Part shown: positions 11,913 to 23,707 of the stretch, piece by piece
Position numbering within the stretch: the first letter of the stretch is position 1
Layout: every line of letters begins with the position of its first letter
Source of the DNA: Prosopocoilus inquinatus
Taxonomy: Eukaryota; Arthropoda; Insecta; Coleoptera; Lucanidae
Assembly (NCBI GenBank): GCA_036172665.1
Contig: CM069876.1
Span: forward strand, 37,045,001 to 37,109,000
Length of the DNA: 64,000 bases
Reading direction: 5' to 3'
The notes under the pieces: model-generated
What the model was told of the DNA's origin: nothing
The model's input: only the letters and a program-made list of their open reading frames with translations
The model's database searches: none
Translations under genes and position numbers: made by a program

Positions 11913-13000
11913 GACAAGTTGGTCTTTCGGGTTCTTCCAGTAATGCATATAGACCTCTACGCGCTGCGTTCCTCGTTGAAAGATTGTTTTTTTCTTAATT
12001 TTATTTTTTTTTTTAATCAGTCCGTTTGCTCAGTTTGAAATTAATACGGCGAATAAAGTTATTATTCTTCACGGTGTACTTGCTTTGTATAATCAATTTA
12101 ATCTTACCGATATTTTCCTATTTTATTAATTTAATATAAATTCTGCGGACATTAAACTTGTAATTATTGAAACACTTCTTTGCCCGTTGAAGATCATGTC
12201 AGAATAGAAGAATTAGTTTAAGTAGTCGCACTCACAATCAGACATACAGAAAAAGAAATATTTTTTATTCTGAGGAAGCAAGCAGCAAATTCATACGTGG
12301 CGAAATGTTGAACTATTTACTAATTTTACTGGATGTCCAATTAACTATCATGAGCTGTTCAGTAATTAAAGCTGTAATTAGCATGACGTGAGTTACTACC
12401 GTAAACTAGAACCACAGCTAGAACTATAAAATAAGTTTTATTTCAACTCAGCCTGACGGAGACGAATTTTATTTCAACGTAAATTTTATTTCAAAATGAT
12501 GTTTCGGTTTGTGACGTGTTACGATTGTCGAAGTTGTCGACTCTTGTTCAATTAAAATTGGAAGGAAATAGTATTTTTTTTTAATTCTTTTATTTTATTT
12601 GTTCACTCCTGACGAAGCTATCAAACGATTAGGATGCTCGTTTAAAGTTTAAAAACTATTTTATTATGATTGTCACTTCAAATATTCCTTTAAGACTAAT
12701 TTAAATAACCTCAACCACCTTTATTATTGATTATTTTAGAAATTTTAAATATAAAGTTCGTTTTTAATTTCTCTCTTTTTCTTAATGTGATTGTCATGTG
12801 TTGTTTTTTTTTCTCTATTTATTTCAGGAATTTTTTATTTTTTCCTTGTTTATTTTTCTCTTATAAACACTACAACTGGTCATTTGATCCCCTTTTCTTT
12901 CCCTATTTATTTTTTCTTATTTATCACTTTTTCCGGAAACTTATAATTTGTTTCGATTTTTATTATACCAAAACCAAACCGTACAAAAGCAAGAAGAAAA
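11913..13000. other. no gene seen; degraded hammerhead-like repeat at 12602-12640
   Basis: AT-rich DNA. At 12604-12615 the string CACTCCTGACGA followed by AGCTATC matches the 5' half of the hammerhead-like repeat seen near 43.2 kb, but the second half is lost. A further CTGAGGAAG...GGCGAAATGTTGAAC string near 12270-12315 is a still weaker relative. Confidence 0.4.
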
Positions 13001-13039
13001 TCTAACATTTCACGACCTGTTTAAAAACAACTTTATTTA

Positions 13040-13215
13040 GCGAAGTACAACAATAATTATTAAAGAGCAGATAAAAGAGCGAGATCCTACGATCGCTTTT
13101 TGACCTGACTTTGCAGACTTTTGACCTAGACAAATTGAAGCGGATTTGCTGCGAAGCCCCAAAGAGGGCTGCACTGCAATCAAAAACGATTTGCAACAAA
13201 ACTATGTAATAATTA
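13040..13215 (+). repeat. Penelope-like dispersed repeat, degraded copy
   Basis: Contains CGATCGCTTTTTGACCTGA, CAAATTGAAGCGGATTTGC, GAAGCCCCAAAGAGGGCTG and CACTGCAATCAAAAACGATT. These are shared with copies at 20080-20180, 23003-23545, 36645-36965 and 47495-47605. The hammerhead-like core is damaged here: GAA after stem II is lost. Confidence 0.6.
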
Positions 13216-14340
13216 TTAAATAACAATGTAAAAGAATATTATTAAAGTATTTATGCTAACATGTGAGAAGCGCACCTGCGTTTACAGGAATACGTCTATT
13301 AATCTTAAGACTAAACAAGGCCAAGGCTGGGCATTATTGCATATTATTTACCTAAAGAGTTTATTGTTGTTACAAGTACGTGACGAATTTTGCGCGAATT
13401 TAAAAAATAATAATAATAATTTCCCTCAAAATATTAAAACGAATATGAAATACCATCGTGTTCATTAAAAAAAATATGAAATAAATATATAGGAACACAA
13501 GCACGATTTAAGAATTCGAAATTCCAATATGTATAAAGGAAAAGTATTTAATATCATTTAGTCTGTAGACGATAAGCTGTAGGGTGAAAATTGCAACGAC
13601 AGTTTCTTTCCACGAGGAAAGTAATAATTTTTCTTTAATTTCGCGCATTGGATGAAATACGATATGCAGTAAGATTTTTTTGTTTAATGTTTCTCTTGAA
13701 CAAAGGAAAGCTGACGGTGCGATTCTCATGTAGTATACCGGATGCGTGTGGAAGGCTCCGGTTAAAATAACTCCAAGCGACATCACTGCACCACCTACCA
13801 GACGGAGGTATTTGTGATGAAAGCATCCCGAGGTAAGGCGGGAAGATGCAGCTTGAAAGTGATAAAAACAATTAACATTTGAATTAACAGTTAGTTAGGT
13901 GTATTTCGAATAAGCTTAAAGAGAAAAAGCACACGCCTTAATTCGTTCCGGGTGTTTCTAAATTCAGCTCCCGATTCAATTTTCTTAAAATTAATTTCAA
14001 TTATTTTTGATACCTTCGAAGTGAAGGCAAAAGCTTTCCCGGGCTGAGTGTTTTCTTCCTGTACTTAAATCATTCGAAAAAGTTCTCATCGTCATTGTCA
14101 TTAAATTTTGGGATAACGAGAAGAAAATTATTATTAAACTCCGATTGGTAAGTCGATTTGATACCGCTTGAAAAGTAATCATTGCGATTGATTTTATCGT
14201 TATTTTTTTGTGAAGTTTTGTTTTCTTATGCTTAACGTTGTTGTAATTTGAAAGGAGTTGTAAATTAGTATTAGTATTATCTAACCGTAGATCTCAAAGA
14301 GATATCGGCATCGTCAATTGTATATATGTATATACCTATT
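13216..14340. other. no gene seen
   Basis: Unique AT-rich DNA. A minus-strand stretch at about 13690-13860 reads GGAVMSLGVILTGAF, which looks membrane-like, but it has no convincing splice sites and no family could be named. Confidence 0.35.
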
Positions 14341-14353
14341 AATGATATGTAAA

Positions 14354-14765
14354 TTAACGGACAAAATCTTTGTATTCATAGAAACAGCAATCTAACAGAA
14401 ACGTCTTTAATTTTTGTTTAAAACTAGTCAAAGACATTGACATTGTTAAGGAAGTAGCCAATGTTCTGTAAACTTTCAGTGCCCTATAGTAAGCGCAGCG
14501 TTCAAAAAGTGCGGTGTTGTGCTTGGGAATTGAGAAACCATCACAATTTCTGGTTTGTACTGCTGCACTAAATGCATATTTTTCTTTATTTCTTGGAAAC
14601 AACTGTAGATTAGTTCTAGCAAAGACGGCTAATTAATAGATATAGATACTTGCTAACGGTAAAAATTTGAGTTGTTTGAATAAAGATCTACACGAGTCCA
14701 TAGATTTTTTATCTAGAATAGTTCTAACAATAGATTTTTGCGACGTGAAAGCTTGTTGAACACTT
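14354..14765 (-). pseudogene. non-LTR retrotransposon reverse-transcriptase C-terminal fragment
   Basis: Reading leftward, the translation gives KKSMDSCRSLFKQLKFLPLA, then one in-frame TAA, then FPRNKEKY, NCDGFSIPKHNTALFE, and SLTSFKQKLKTFLLD. This is the post-palm thumb/C-terminal region of CR1/L2-like non-LTR polymerases (families with a CR-x-LFK-x-LKIL-x-L-S-YI block, then a PKHNT block, then an L-x-SFK-x-KLK ending). The catalytic palm is not present. The single stop and the truncation mark it as a dead fragment. Confidence 0.75.
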
Positions 14766-16139
14766 ATTTCCGCGTCATTGGTTATTATTTTGTTATTCTG
14801 TTACTTTCTTTTCATACTCTTTTTTATTTTAATATATTTGTTAAAATTACCATTCATTAATTTTAAGTTAATTCAATTCCTTCAACAAGATATTCCGAAG
14901 AGGAAACCTTCATAAGGAGAGAGACGATGACAGTGGAAAATTTGACAATCTTCAGGTGAATAGCAGCCCTATTTCGGCTTCTCGAGGGAAACACCGTCGC
15001 GAGAGCATTTTTGGCTATATCACCTCAAACTAGCTACCGAATAAGAAAATCACTTTCCAGCGGTTGCTCATTAGTCAAAAGAGCAGGCCTTCTACATATA
15101 AAACGAGATGCCTTTTCGTTGTTGATCGGGGTAAAAGAGTTTCGGGTTGACCACCCCTAAATTTAGTAAAGAAAAAACCCGCGTCCGTCACAAATAAATT
15201 GACAGAGAAAAAATTCTGCTTTATTGTTGTATTATTATAATATTTATTATAAAATTAAAAAATTATCCTATTTCTTCTTTGATTTTGAAAATTAAATCGT
15301 ACATTGCACTAACCGAACGGAAAAGTCGTAAGAATATGATTATAATCGTACGGTTGGCAACATTAGCTCGGAAGAAGCATCCCGTTCTGGAAGGCACAAC
15401 TTTTGCATTATTAATTTATCAAATTTGGCAAGTTGCCGGAAGCTCGGGGGTGTAACCGGATGCGTCGCTGATGAAGCAGAAGGGGTTGCAAATGTAATCT
15501 AGTCAGCGATTTTGAATTTCATTAAAACAGTCGGTGTTTTTGTTTTTTTTTTTCTTTTCTGTTCATCACCTTTCAGATTTTAACTATTATCTAGAATCCG
15601 TTCAGGAAGATTAATTAAAAATATAAACAGGAGGGACATAACTATACCTAAATACTAAGAAGAATCTAAGTTAAAGTGATCGATTTTTTTTAAATTTATT
15701 GCTGATACTAAAAGAAATGCGAAAATGTGCAAAACAATGGAGAGCAATCTACAAAAGAAAGTTGCCGAAAATTTTCAAAACAGTGGAGAGCAAGCTGCTA
15801 AACAAGATGAACCAGGCACTCGTAAATTATTTTCAACCCTATTTTGTTTTGGTGAAAAATATTTTTACGTCGCAACAAGTCCAAAACTTAAAAGTAATTT
15901 CTACGTCTTGCATTAATATTGCAAGTTCAGAGAAACTATACCGTTATTTTGGTTACTACAACAGACAACCGAGTTGAGACGAAGTTTCGCGAAACAAATT
16001 TCGCTCATCAAAGTTTCATCGAGTTTAAAGTAGTTCTGCCCGTCTTCTTTTTAAGATCTCGAGAGTTTGGCAAACCGTTTTTTTCTGCGTAAATATTCAA
16101 AAAAGTGAACATCATCACATGAATTCGTAATATTTAATT
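14766..16139. other. no gene seen; lies inside the long intron of the minus-strand receptor gene
   Basis: No exon of the receptor gene was found on the minus strand. Short ORFs at 15699-15977 lack any recognisable feature. Confidence 0.4.
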
Positions 16140-17030
16140 ACCAAACGTTCCCCCATTTTTTTTTGTTTGTTTAATAATAAAGAATCTAACTGTACTTCAC
16201 TTTTCCCCTCTCTCTCTTATTATTTAATGAATATGATGTAAGAATTGGGGGAAACCCCAATCGGTCTCTTACCAGCCAGAGTTCTTAGATTCAATGTTTT
16301 TTTTTTCATTAGAAAACTTCCCCCAACTTAATTTCAATTATTTTGATATTAAAAATTGAGTTGTACTTTACCTTGCCTCTTTTTATTTGACATATACGAT
16401 ACATGAGAATTGAATGAAAATCAGTTGTTCTCTTACCAATGGGCATTAGAGTCAACTTGTTCATTGCACAAACTCCCCCAATCTAATTTATTTTGACGTT
16501 CGTTAAAAAATCGAATTGTGCTTTGCCCTGTCTCTTTTCACTTGACGAACATGTTCTAAAAATTGAAGGAAGAAAACCAGTTGTTCTCTTACCTTTTGGC
16601 CTTAGAGTCAATTTGTTAATTGCAGAACGTTCGTTAAAAAATCGAGTTGTACTTTACCCTATCTCCTTTTACTTGACGAATACGTACTAAAAATTGAAGG
16701 ACGAAAACCATTTGGCCTTAGAATCAATCGACTTCCTCATTGCAGAACTTCCTCCCAATTTATTTCAATTATTTTTATGGTAAAAATCGAGTTGTACTTT
16801 ACCCTGTCATATTTTTTTCGTTGACTTTGTTATAAAATTGAAAAGAAACCAGTTGATCTCTTACCAGTTGGATTTATAGTCAATTTTTCCATTGCAGAAC
16901 TTTCCCCCCAATTTAATTTCATTTTTGCGTTAAAAAATCGACTTGTACTTTCCATAGTCTCTTTTTATTTGACAAACATGTTATAAGATTAGAAGGAAAA
17001 GCTCTCTTACCAGTTGGACTTGGAGTCAAC
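16140..17030 (-). repeat. ~145-165 bp minisatellite that reiterates an exon end and splice donor
   Basis: Read on the minus strand, about six diverged head-to-tail units begin with TTGACTC-AA...CCAACTG directly followed by GTAAGAG. They continue with ACAACTGG, CAATTTTTA, a GTCAA(A/G)TAAAAAGAGA block, GGGTAAAGTACAACTCGATT, and a G-rich GGGGGAAGTTCTGCAATG. The first unit contains the true end of the receptor exon (donor at plus 17010/17011). Copies of the donor string lie at about 16864, 16592, 16436 and 16272; the unit near 16710 has lost it. So four pseudo-5' splice sites follow the real one within 740 bp. Confidence 0.8.
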
Positions 17031-17437
17031 TCCTTCATATCAATGTGCACTTGAATGTCGTTCATCTTGAACAAGTTCGGAAGCTTCTTCTGCAAGTTAT
17101 ATTTCGCGTTCGAAATCGCCTTGTGGTATTCCCTCGTGCCGAAGGACTTGTAGGGTACAACCATCCCTACGTGGAGTTGTTTCTGCCCCGTTGACATAGT
17201 CGCCGAAGAAGTTGGAATGAATTCTTCAGGCTCCACCGTCGTGGTGGTCGTCCTGGAACTTCGCGAGCCAATTTTAATCCCGTTCCCGCGGGTCGTATTG
17301 GCGTTCTTGTTTCCGCCTTGCCCGATCTTCAACCCGCTACCCCTCTGTATCGACTGGTCCTTCCAAGCAGGTCCACCACTGACCACGACAGCGATCAAAA
17401 CAGTCACGAAGAAGACCACCGAGTTCATCTTGCGCAT
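17011..17437 (-). CDS. probable NMDA-type glutamate receptor subunit 2, first coding exon
   Basis: The most credible start is the ATG at 17437, giving MRKMNSVVFFVTVLIAVVVS, a signal peptide. A second ATG three codons later is equally possible. A low-complexity Gly/Asn/Thr stretch follows (about residues 25-75). A conserved-looking block then reads LHVGMVVPYKSFGTREYHKA, and the exon closes with VHIDMKELTPSPT. This order fits the start of the amino-terminal, LIVBP-like domain of insect NMDAR2 (GluN2-like), from what I know of the family. The exon ends in phase 1 before GTAAGAG; 427 nt is 142 codons plus one base, which agrees. The protein would be a synaptic ion-channel subunit in the plasma membrane. 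Later exons were not found and should lie beyond the left edge. The identity is inference; other extracellular receptor families are possible. Confidence 0.6.
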
Positions 17438-17529
17438 ACTATGTGAGTCCCAACCAAAAACCTGCACCTTCAAGAAAATCCATCGTTCACCTTTTTTTTT
17501 TATGAGACCAATCCAATAATAACAGATCT

Positions 17530-17880
17530 AAGTGGAAGTTGGAAAATTTTCGAAGACTTTTCGTATTCTTAAAAGTGGGAGTGACCCCGTTCGGATTGTG
17601 GGGGCGCGACGCCCTCGACCGCTCACGACGCGTACAATTGTACAACTGACGTCGAGCGTCGCTCGCTCGCTTGCATTGCGGAATTACGACGCCCGACCGG
17701 CCAGTCTTGCGCACAACTTGGCGCTTTTTAACGTTTTGTTGCAAACAAACAAAGCCCGAAGAAAAGTCCGTCTTCGGCGTGCGATAATTGGATCCGGGAG
17801 GTGTTCCGGGGCCCAGAAAATCTAAAATCGATGCCATGCGATCGCTAATCAAATTACACGTCTCATGGAGTTTGAATTAA
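17530..17880 (-). promoter_or_regulatory. CpG-rich presumed promoter/5'UTR of the receptor gene
   Basis: Directly upstream of the minus-strand exon the DNA becomes rich in G+C and CpG (GGGGGCGCGACGCCC, GCGTCGCTCGCTCGC, CGGGGCCC) against an AT-rich background. It includes a CRE-like TGACGTCG at about 17647. The gene direction and position make a promoter or 5'UTR the natural reading. No TATA box or initiator could be fixed. An ORF of about 120 codons in this stretch (minus strand) looks like a by-product of the GC content. Confidence 0.45.
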
Positions 17881-20080
17881 GAGTTAATATCGACATCGTC
17901 GTCGTCGACGGTGTTTCGTATTTTTTATATATATTTTTTTTTTATCTCGACGGAGAAAGTTCGGGGGCGATTGGTGTTATTAATACCTGAAGTGGAGAAG
18001 AGTAATTTTTATTCCGCTTTGATCAGAAGTTGATTGCGCGCGGGAATGGAGTTGAACGCAATTTATTTCGTCCTTATCTACATCCAGATATAATATACAC
18101 GGAGAAGTTTCGCAATTCAGAAAATAATATTTATGAATCTACATAAATTTTAAGTTAAAAATTTACCAAACAAAAAACCGTTCGCTTCCTTCTAATAGAT
18201 GGCGTTTTCTGTCTCTCATAATTAATAAAGTTCAACTCGTTTTAAAACTACATCATCAAGGCCCTACGATACACCTTTCCCACCCCAATAATCAGAAATG
18301 TTTGTTCTCAACCAACATAAAAACATTAATTGACAAAATTGTTTAGTTAGCATTTCACAAGTACGGTCATCGACAGACGCTTAATTTGTCTAGCATGAAT
18401 TACCAACGTCTGCTTAACTCGCAAATCAAAGTTCTTTTAGGTCAATGGAACTTACGCAAAATTAACGTTTTAATAAAGGGAAATGAAAACCAAATCGTTT
18501 GAACTTACTTTCAATGCAACACACTTACAAAAGAACGCAGATCGTATTTCATTCAAAATGTGTTAAGACAAGACGCTGACGATTTTGGTACATCGATCTT
18601 TGGACCCGAACTTTTTGAAACGCATTTCGTCACATCCTGCACGGATATTTTGTTATAATCATTTCCCGTTATTATTGCTGCGGTCATGTAGGCTTCCCTT
18701 TGTGCACGTCTGTTAGTACGTTGCTGATCGCCGCAGAGTCTCTATACGTACGGAGCGCTAATTTCTCTCTGTCTTCCTTGCCGACTGCGGGACGAGGCAG
18801 ATGGTTTTCACGTCTGTGCAACTAAATGCAACAATCGTAGTTATTAATAAAGATTTGTAACCCTACCATCTGGTGCAGATTTAATCACTCTGTTAGATGT
18901 TTCCCTGACTGTTTGTGAAACAGATATCTATGGGTTTTGGAAGACGTCAAACATCCGTTTTGGGCTTGCTTTTCCGAGCAAGGTAAGTCACATTTTGTTA
19001 CCCGTTTATTTCCACGTGCGTTTATTGTTTGCGTTAGTTCATTCTTCGTTTAACTCCTTTATAGGAAGTGATAAAGGACCAGATTTATAACCTGTATTAA
19101 GGGCAAGTTTATCTCCGGCAATTTGGCGGCCTTGTCCGACCTCGTCACCGACGCTTAAGCCCCGGGTGCCGTCACAGTTCCCCCCTTGTTCCTTGCTGGA
19201 AGGAAAGCAAGGCATTGCCGCCTTCGCTGCGCATTGATTTACGATCATCTGACTCGAAGGGCAAACAGTGAATATTAATTTTCCAAACTTTCCCTATTCG
19301 TCTGCGACATTTTTGCGTGACGTCATTTCTTTCAGGCATGCCTTTCATCAGAGGCGTAGATTAGGTTAGGCTGCGGGAGTTTTTGGGCAGCGAATTCAAT
19401 TTATTCGATTTGTTTTAATGACTGTCATTTTTCTTTTTTTATGTGTTTCACTTTTACAATTTTATTTCCACACAGTTCATTGTTAATTAATTTGATCGTT
19501 TGCTTCTTCAAAGCGCATTTAATTTACGCAATTCGTTAATTAAATTTGTTGTCATTTCGACCAGCGCACTTAATGCGTTAATTTTTCGGATTTTGTTACT
19601 TGTATTTCATGCTGGTGGTTGTAAGCAAACACGAAGTACTCACGTCGTTGCGTTTTTGTCCCTCGGTTTGGACCTTATAAATTTTAGTCCTGATAATATG
19701 ATGAACGATTTACCCCACTAAGGGATATGTACCACTGCTGAATTTACACCAAACTTCTGTGATTCAATAAACGTTTTGCTTTTGGGCCGAGCAAGGGTTT
19801 ATTTGTTTAGTGACTATTTCCGCGGGGACGTATATTTTTTGGGGAAGGATTTCCAAGAACGTCATTGGGTTTTTCTTATTTTTTTATCATAAATAAAATA
19901 ATAAAAATTAAAAAAAAATTTTTTTCAAGATTTCAATTCCTGCTGCGAGATAACACGCATTAAAAAATTTATTAAACACTCGACAAAAGAAAATAGAAAA
20001 TAAATACGTGGTAAAATTCGAATTTCCCTTTACAAGCACACGTTTTAGATTTTCTTTTTTTTTCATCGAAATCGCTTCTT
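17881..20080. other. no gene seen
   Basis: Upstream flank of the receptor gene. A trinucleotide-like CGTCGTCGTCG block is at about 17898. Nothing else could be assigned. Confidence 0.4.
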
Positions 20081-20084
20081 GATC

Positions 20085-20185
20085 TGATATTGCTGGAGAA
20101 GCCCTAAATAGGACTGAAAGAGCTATTCATGTTGCTGGAGGTTTTCACTCCAATCAAAAATGACTTGCAACAAAATTGTTTTGAA
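20085..20185 (+). repeat. Penelope-like repeat fragment
   Basis: Diverged copy of the 23.3 kb repeat: GAAGCCCTAAATAGGACTGA, then GCTGGAGGTTTTCACT, then CAATCAAAAATGACTTGCAA. It keeps a recognisable stem II (AGCC...GGAC-type) but with a damaged hammerhead core. Confidence 0.55.
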
Positions 20186-20399
20186 ATAGTTAATATTTTT
20201 TTTATATATTTGCAAGAGGAATCATGAAATTTTTTTTTATTATCTTCTTTATTTTGAAATAGTAATGAGCGTGTAAAAAGCTTGTAAACAAAACAAAAAG
20301 ATTAAAATATCTTCTATCTTAATAAACTATTAACTTTCTTGGAATGCATATTTGGCTAAATCAGTTGCAAGTGACCAACACGCCCTTCAAGATATAAGT

Positions 20400-20495
20400 T
20401 TGTGTACCCAATCACCCTGTAGATATATTAATAAATGTATTATGTGTTCTGACTATGCCCCCTTATTAAAAAAAATACCGTAACTTTTTTGACGA
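20400..20495 (+). mobile_element. LTR-like 3' fragment
   Basis: Shares AATAAATGTATT...TTCTGACTATG...CCGTAAC with the LTR-like copies at 2330-2553 and 25806-25990. Short and diverged. Confidence 0.35.
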
Positions 20496-20909
20496 AGGCG
20501 CCGGGCAACCGGTACGTCTTTCCCTCCTCATTAATCAAGCAAGGCCCATTATTGTCGAGGGAAAGATGTGACGTTAGACCTTAATGAGGCAAGTTAAGGT
20601 AAGCTGGATTATTAAGGGCACAAATGTTGCACATGTGTTATCGTAATTGCTGATGCAAGTGTGGAATTCGAAACTGTCGAAACTCTCCTGCATTTGCGAT
20701 ATTAATGAACATATTCATGTTACACCTTTACAAACTGTCGCGTACCCACTTATAGAAGTAGGGCCGCAAAAGACATTTAAATTATACCGATTTCAAAAGA
20801 AAGAAAAAACGAAAGGAAATATTCAGCGATTTTATAAATGGAAAGGATAAATGCAATCCATCGTTAGCTTCATTTTTTAAAACTCAATAAATACCCTTTA
20901 ATTAATTTA

Positions 20910-21058
20910 GGCCCGCGTAACACCAAGTTATCAAGTTGTACAAAATCTTGTAAAAAGTGAGAGAGGCTATGGTAGGTTAATTCATTGGTTGAATTGATAC
21001 CTCTCTGTCACTTTGCACAAAATACTGTAACAAATCTTGCAAGATATCACACGGGCCC
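20910..21058. mobile_element. ~150 bp MITE, Harbinger-like ends
   Basis: The left end is GGCCCGCGTAACACC and the right end in reverse complement is GGGCCCGTGTGATATC. Inner inverted similarity covers AAAATCTTG..AAAAGTGAGAGAGG versus its counterpart. It is flanked by TTA on the left and TAA on the right, compatible with a 3 bp TWA target site. No coding capacity. Confidence 0.6.
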
Positions 21059-21061
21059 TAA

Positions 21062-21580
21062 TCGAAAAGATGTTTTTAAAAGATTCCATAACAACGGATC
21101 AAAAGCTTATCCACAAAGTTGGGATTGTAGACCAAATTAAAGTGACCGGAAATTTTCTTTAATTGAAATAAAAATGTCAAAACTCATTTGGCGATGCTGA
21201 AAAGAATTTAGGCTTTCATCTCAATGTAAACATGTGATTATGGGCACACCGAAAGCCATGTGACGCAACGTCCAGCCTCCGATACGAAATCGTAAGGATT
21301 CTGTTATCACAAAGAAGTTCTTATGCACTTGAAATTACCGCCTACAAAAGGAAGAAGAAAACACTGCATGACCACTGAGAAGCAGGCAACTTAAGTCACT
21401 TCGTTAATCTAAATTTAACTGTTAAAGAAAGAAATCCAAAATAGGCTACCTGCTCTCGAATCCATTTCCACGTGACTTTAATGTAAACATAAGCCACTTA
21501 GAGAGATAAAAAGAATGTTCGCTAAACCATTTTTGCGAACTGTTTAGGTTGTTTGATTGTCTTATCTTTTGAGTGTCTGT
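21062..21580. other. no gene seen
   Basis: No exon or repeat identified. Confidence 0.4.
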
Positions 21581-21589
21581 ACTACCCTG

Positions 21590-22230
21590 GTCCTGGTTAC
21601 CAGTTATATTGTCAAACCTATTAAAAATCAGCCGAACTCGGAGGAATTCCTCTCTGGGAAGGGTTATTAACATTTCAAACACCATAATATTATGAGGTCT
21701 ACGGTTTCTACTTCTTTCTGAGGAGAATTCATGCTTTTGACCACCGGATTGGGGTTTGAATCCACGCCATTTGATTCCGAAAGCAAATATACAAACCTGT
21801 AGACCACTCATGTACCATATTTATACCGTTTTTAAAGTAGGTATAAACAACAACCCCAAAAGCTGTATCCGTTCATCAAAAATACCTGGGGATGCCTTCG
21901 ATTTTCTCGCTTGGCCGATGATAAATTTAAACTGACTGTTAAGGAAGACCAGAGCTGGCAAGGCGGACATACCGGCAAAGTCTAAGACCGCATCGCTGTC
22001 GCTGTAAAAGCAAAGTAAACCAATCCTCCACTCCCCAAGGAAGAAAATCTCTGGTGAATATCAAATCAAGCTTCAAATCCAAAGCGTACTCGAGAGTGAT
22101 CCAAAGAATTGCCCAAAAAACTACTCTGGGGTGGATACTTTAAGGAAATGCCATTTAGTTCCCAACTACACTCCCTCTTTGAATCTTGAAAGAAAGTAGA
22201 GAAACCCCGAAAGAAACGTCAACCAAGAAA
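21590..22230 (+). repeat. dispersed repeat, copy 1
   Basis: Aligns with 28790-29370 over several blocks: GGGTTATTAAC, CAAACACC-TAAT, GAATTCATG-TTTTGACCACC, CGCCATTTGATTCC, GGTATAAACAAC, CCCCAAAAGCTG, CAAAAATACCTGGG, GGAAGACCAG. The other copy runs on into the satellite at 29.4-32 kb. No intact ORF. Confidence 0.75.
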
Positions 22231-22364
22231 ATCATCGGCTACTGCGTTTGACTTTATTTTTGTATTCCTTTCTATATTTTCATCAGCTAATATTGTAGCA
22301 AATAGGAATTTATATTCCGAGAATTACTTGCAAATAAAATATGTAATACGGCCCTGAACAAACG

Positions 22365-22500
22365 GAAAGTTGCATAAAGCTAGGTTCAGACGCAAAATAT
22401 TTATTGCGGACCAGTTTCTGATTGTTTTTTTTTTTGAACCAACCAATCAAAAACAATCCGCAGTAGATATTTTGCGTATCCGCAATGCATGTGAACGTAA
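22365..22500. mobile_element. fold-back MITE, copy 1
   Basis: The GACGCAAAATATTTATTGCGG arm and its inverted partner (CCGCAGTAGATATTTTGCG) enclose a T-run loop. It matches the TTAA-flanked element at 31602-31729 over most of its length. Flanking TTAA is not preserved here. Confidence 0.7.
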
Positions 22501-22622
22501 ACCCTTCCTAATAAAAACTCTCCCCCAGTGTAAGTGCCCAAAACTCGTAAGTCATTTATGATAAATGTATTTTATTGTAGTTTGCTCTACTTACGTCCCC
22601 GCACCTAAAATTACCGTAACAA
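22501..22622 (+). mobile_element. LTR-like 3' fragment
   Basis: AATAAAAACTCTCCCCCAGT, then GTAAGTGCCCAAAA, then TTTATGATAAATGTATT and terminal AAAATTACCGTAACA. Same order as 2440-2553. It is a partial copy truncated at its 5' side by the fold-back MITE. Confidence 0.55.
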
Positions 22623-23002
22623 TGTTTATTTTAGGTATACATTTCACTTTCGAATGGCCTTTTGAATCCAAGAAACTGTTCTTTTCGATAATGACAAAGT
22701 CAGGTAAATAAATTAGAGCAATTCGTTTTTTCAAACAACAAAATGGCTAGCATGCCACGATAGCACGATGTGCACTCTTGGGCACACGACCCAACCTAAA
22801 CTGACAAATCACAAATTTCATTCCGGAAAATCAGTACTTTCGAGCGGGAGGATTAACGACGACAGGAAATCGGATCGCCCCTTGGAACATTTTGCGTTTA
22901 GCGAAATTTTGCACCTGTAAAGGCTCGAATATTCAATACGTACAGGTGTAAGACTTTTATAAAAATCATTTTTGCGTTTAAATAATATTATCTTAATAAA
23001 TC

Positions 23003-23545
23003 ATAGCCGGTACAGTTGCGGAAATAGAAAGCGGGACAAGTCTTATAACGAAATTTCCGATTATTTTGATAGTGTGAAGTTTCCTTGGTGACGGTCGTTA
23101 CCCTTCTAATTAATTTATTACCATGCATGGCCGCCTTGCATGGGGGACTTATTAGGAGCAAATCTCGCTTCAATTTGTCTATCCTAATGCAATGACAGGT
23201 CAAAAAGCGATCGTAAGATGTCGCTATATTATCTGTTCATCACTGTTACATCGCAATTGCGACTAAATTGGACAAATCGTTTTTGTTTGCTGTGGGAATG
23301 TCAAGCTACGTCTCTGCTGAAGAAGCCCCAAGCAGGGCTGAAACAGCTGTATAGAGGCTGCTCGAGGTTTTCACTGCAATCAAAAACGATTTGCACAAAA
23401 TTTTTCTAAAACTTTCATTATGCTTTGACAGCAAGCACGGCCGCCTTGCATGGGGGACTTATTAGGAGCAAATCCCACTTCAATTTGTCTATCCTACTGC
23501 AATGACAGGTCAAAAGCGATCGTAAGATGTCGCTATTTTATCTAA
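23003..23545 (+). mobile_element. Penelope-like repeat copies with hammerhead-like core
   Basis: A ~110 bp block (CGCCTTGCATGGGGGACTTA, CTTCAATTTGTCTATCCTA, AGCGATCGTAAGATGTCGCT) occurs at 23125-23245 and again at 23440-23545, and a third time at 36780-36905. Between the two lies a segment with the string CTGAAGA, AGCCCCAAGCAGGGCT, GAA and ACAGCTGT at 23317-23350. No reverse-transcriptase ORF is left. Assignment to Penelope-like elements rests on the hammerhead-like motif and the rearranged tandem copies. Confidence 0.55.
23310..23362 (+). ncRNA. hammerhead-ribozyme-like motif, type with ACAGCTGT stem III
   Basis: CTGAAGA (23317-23323) fits the CUGANGA core. AGCCC/GGGCT forms a 5 bp stem II with loop CAAGCA (23324-23339). 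GAA is at 23340-23342. ACAGCTGT (23343-23350) is a self-complementary stem III with no loop, and A at 23351 would be the cleavage-site nucleotide. The flanks TCTCT and TAGAGG could form a short stem I. Such tiny palindromic stems III act as dimers in known hammerheads of Penelope-like elements. Activity is not shown. Confidence 0.6.
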
Positions 23546-23707
23546 TTTATTACCGTCAGTGAACGTCAGAAGTAACTTGTCAGACTGAGTTCTTAAGAAC
23601 CTATCGTCTTTCTAAAGGAAATGTAAGTGAAAACTTTCGACCAGTGAATCAAATGGAATTAGTGAAGTCTTTGGAAGAACTATGTGACATTTTGAATGTG
23701 GAATATA

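Noticed and set aside
13508..13871. Membrane-like minus-strand segment GGAVMSLGVILTGAF
   Set aside because: Resembles a transporter helix loosely, but there is no convincing acceptor or donor, no second helix in frame, and I could not name a family.
17487..17852. 121-codon ORF on the minus strand upstream of the receptor exon
   Set aside because: It lies in the CpG-rich presumed promoter/5'UTR, has no domain or signal, and overlaps an equally long ORF on the other strand. Both follow from high G+C.
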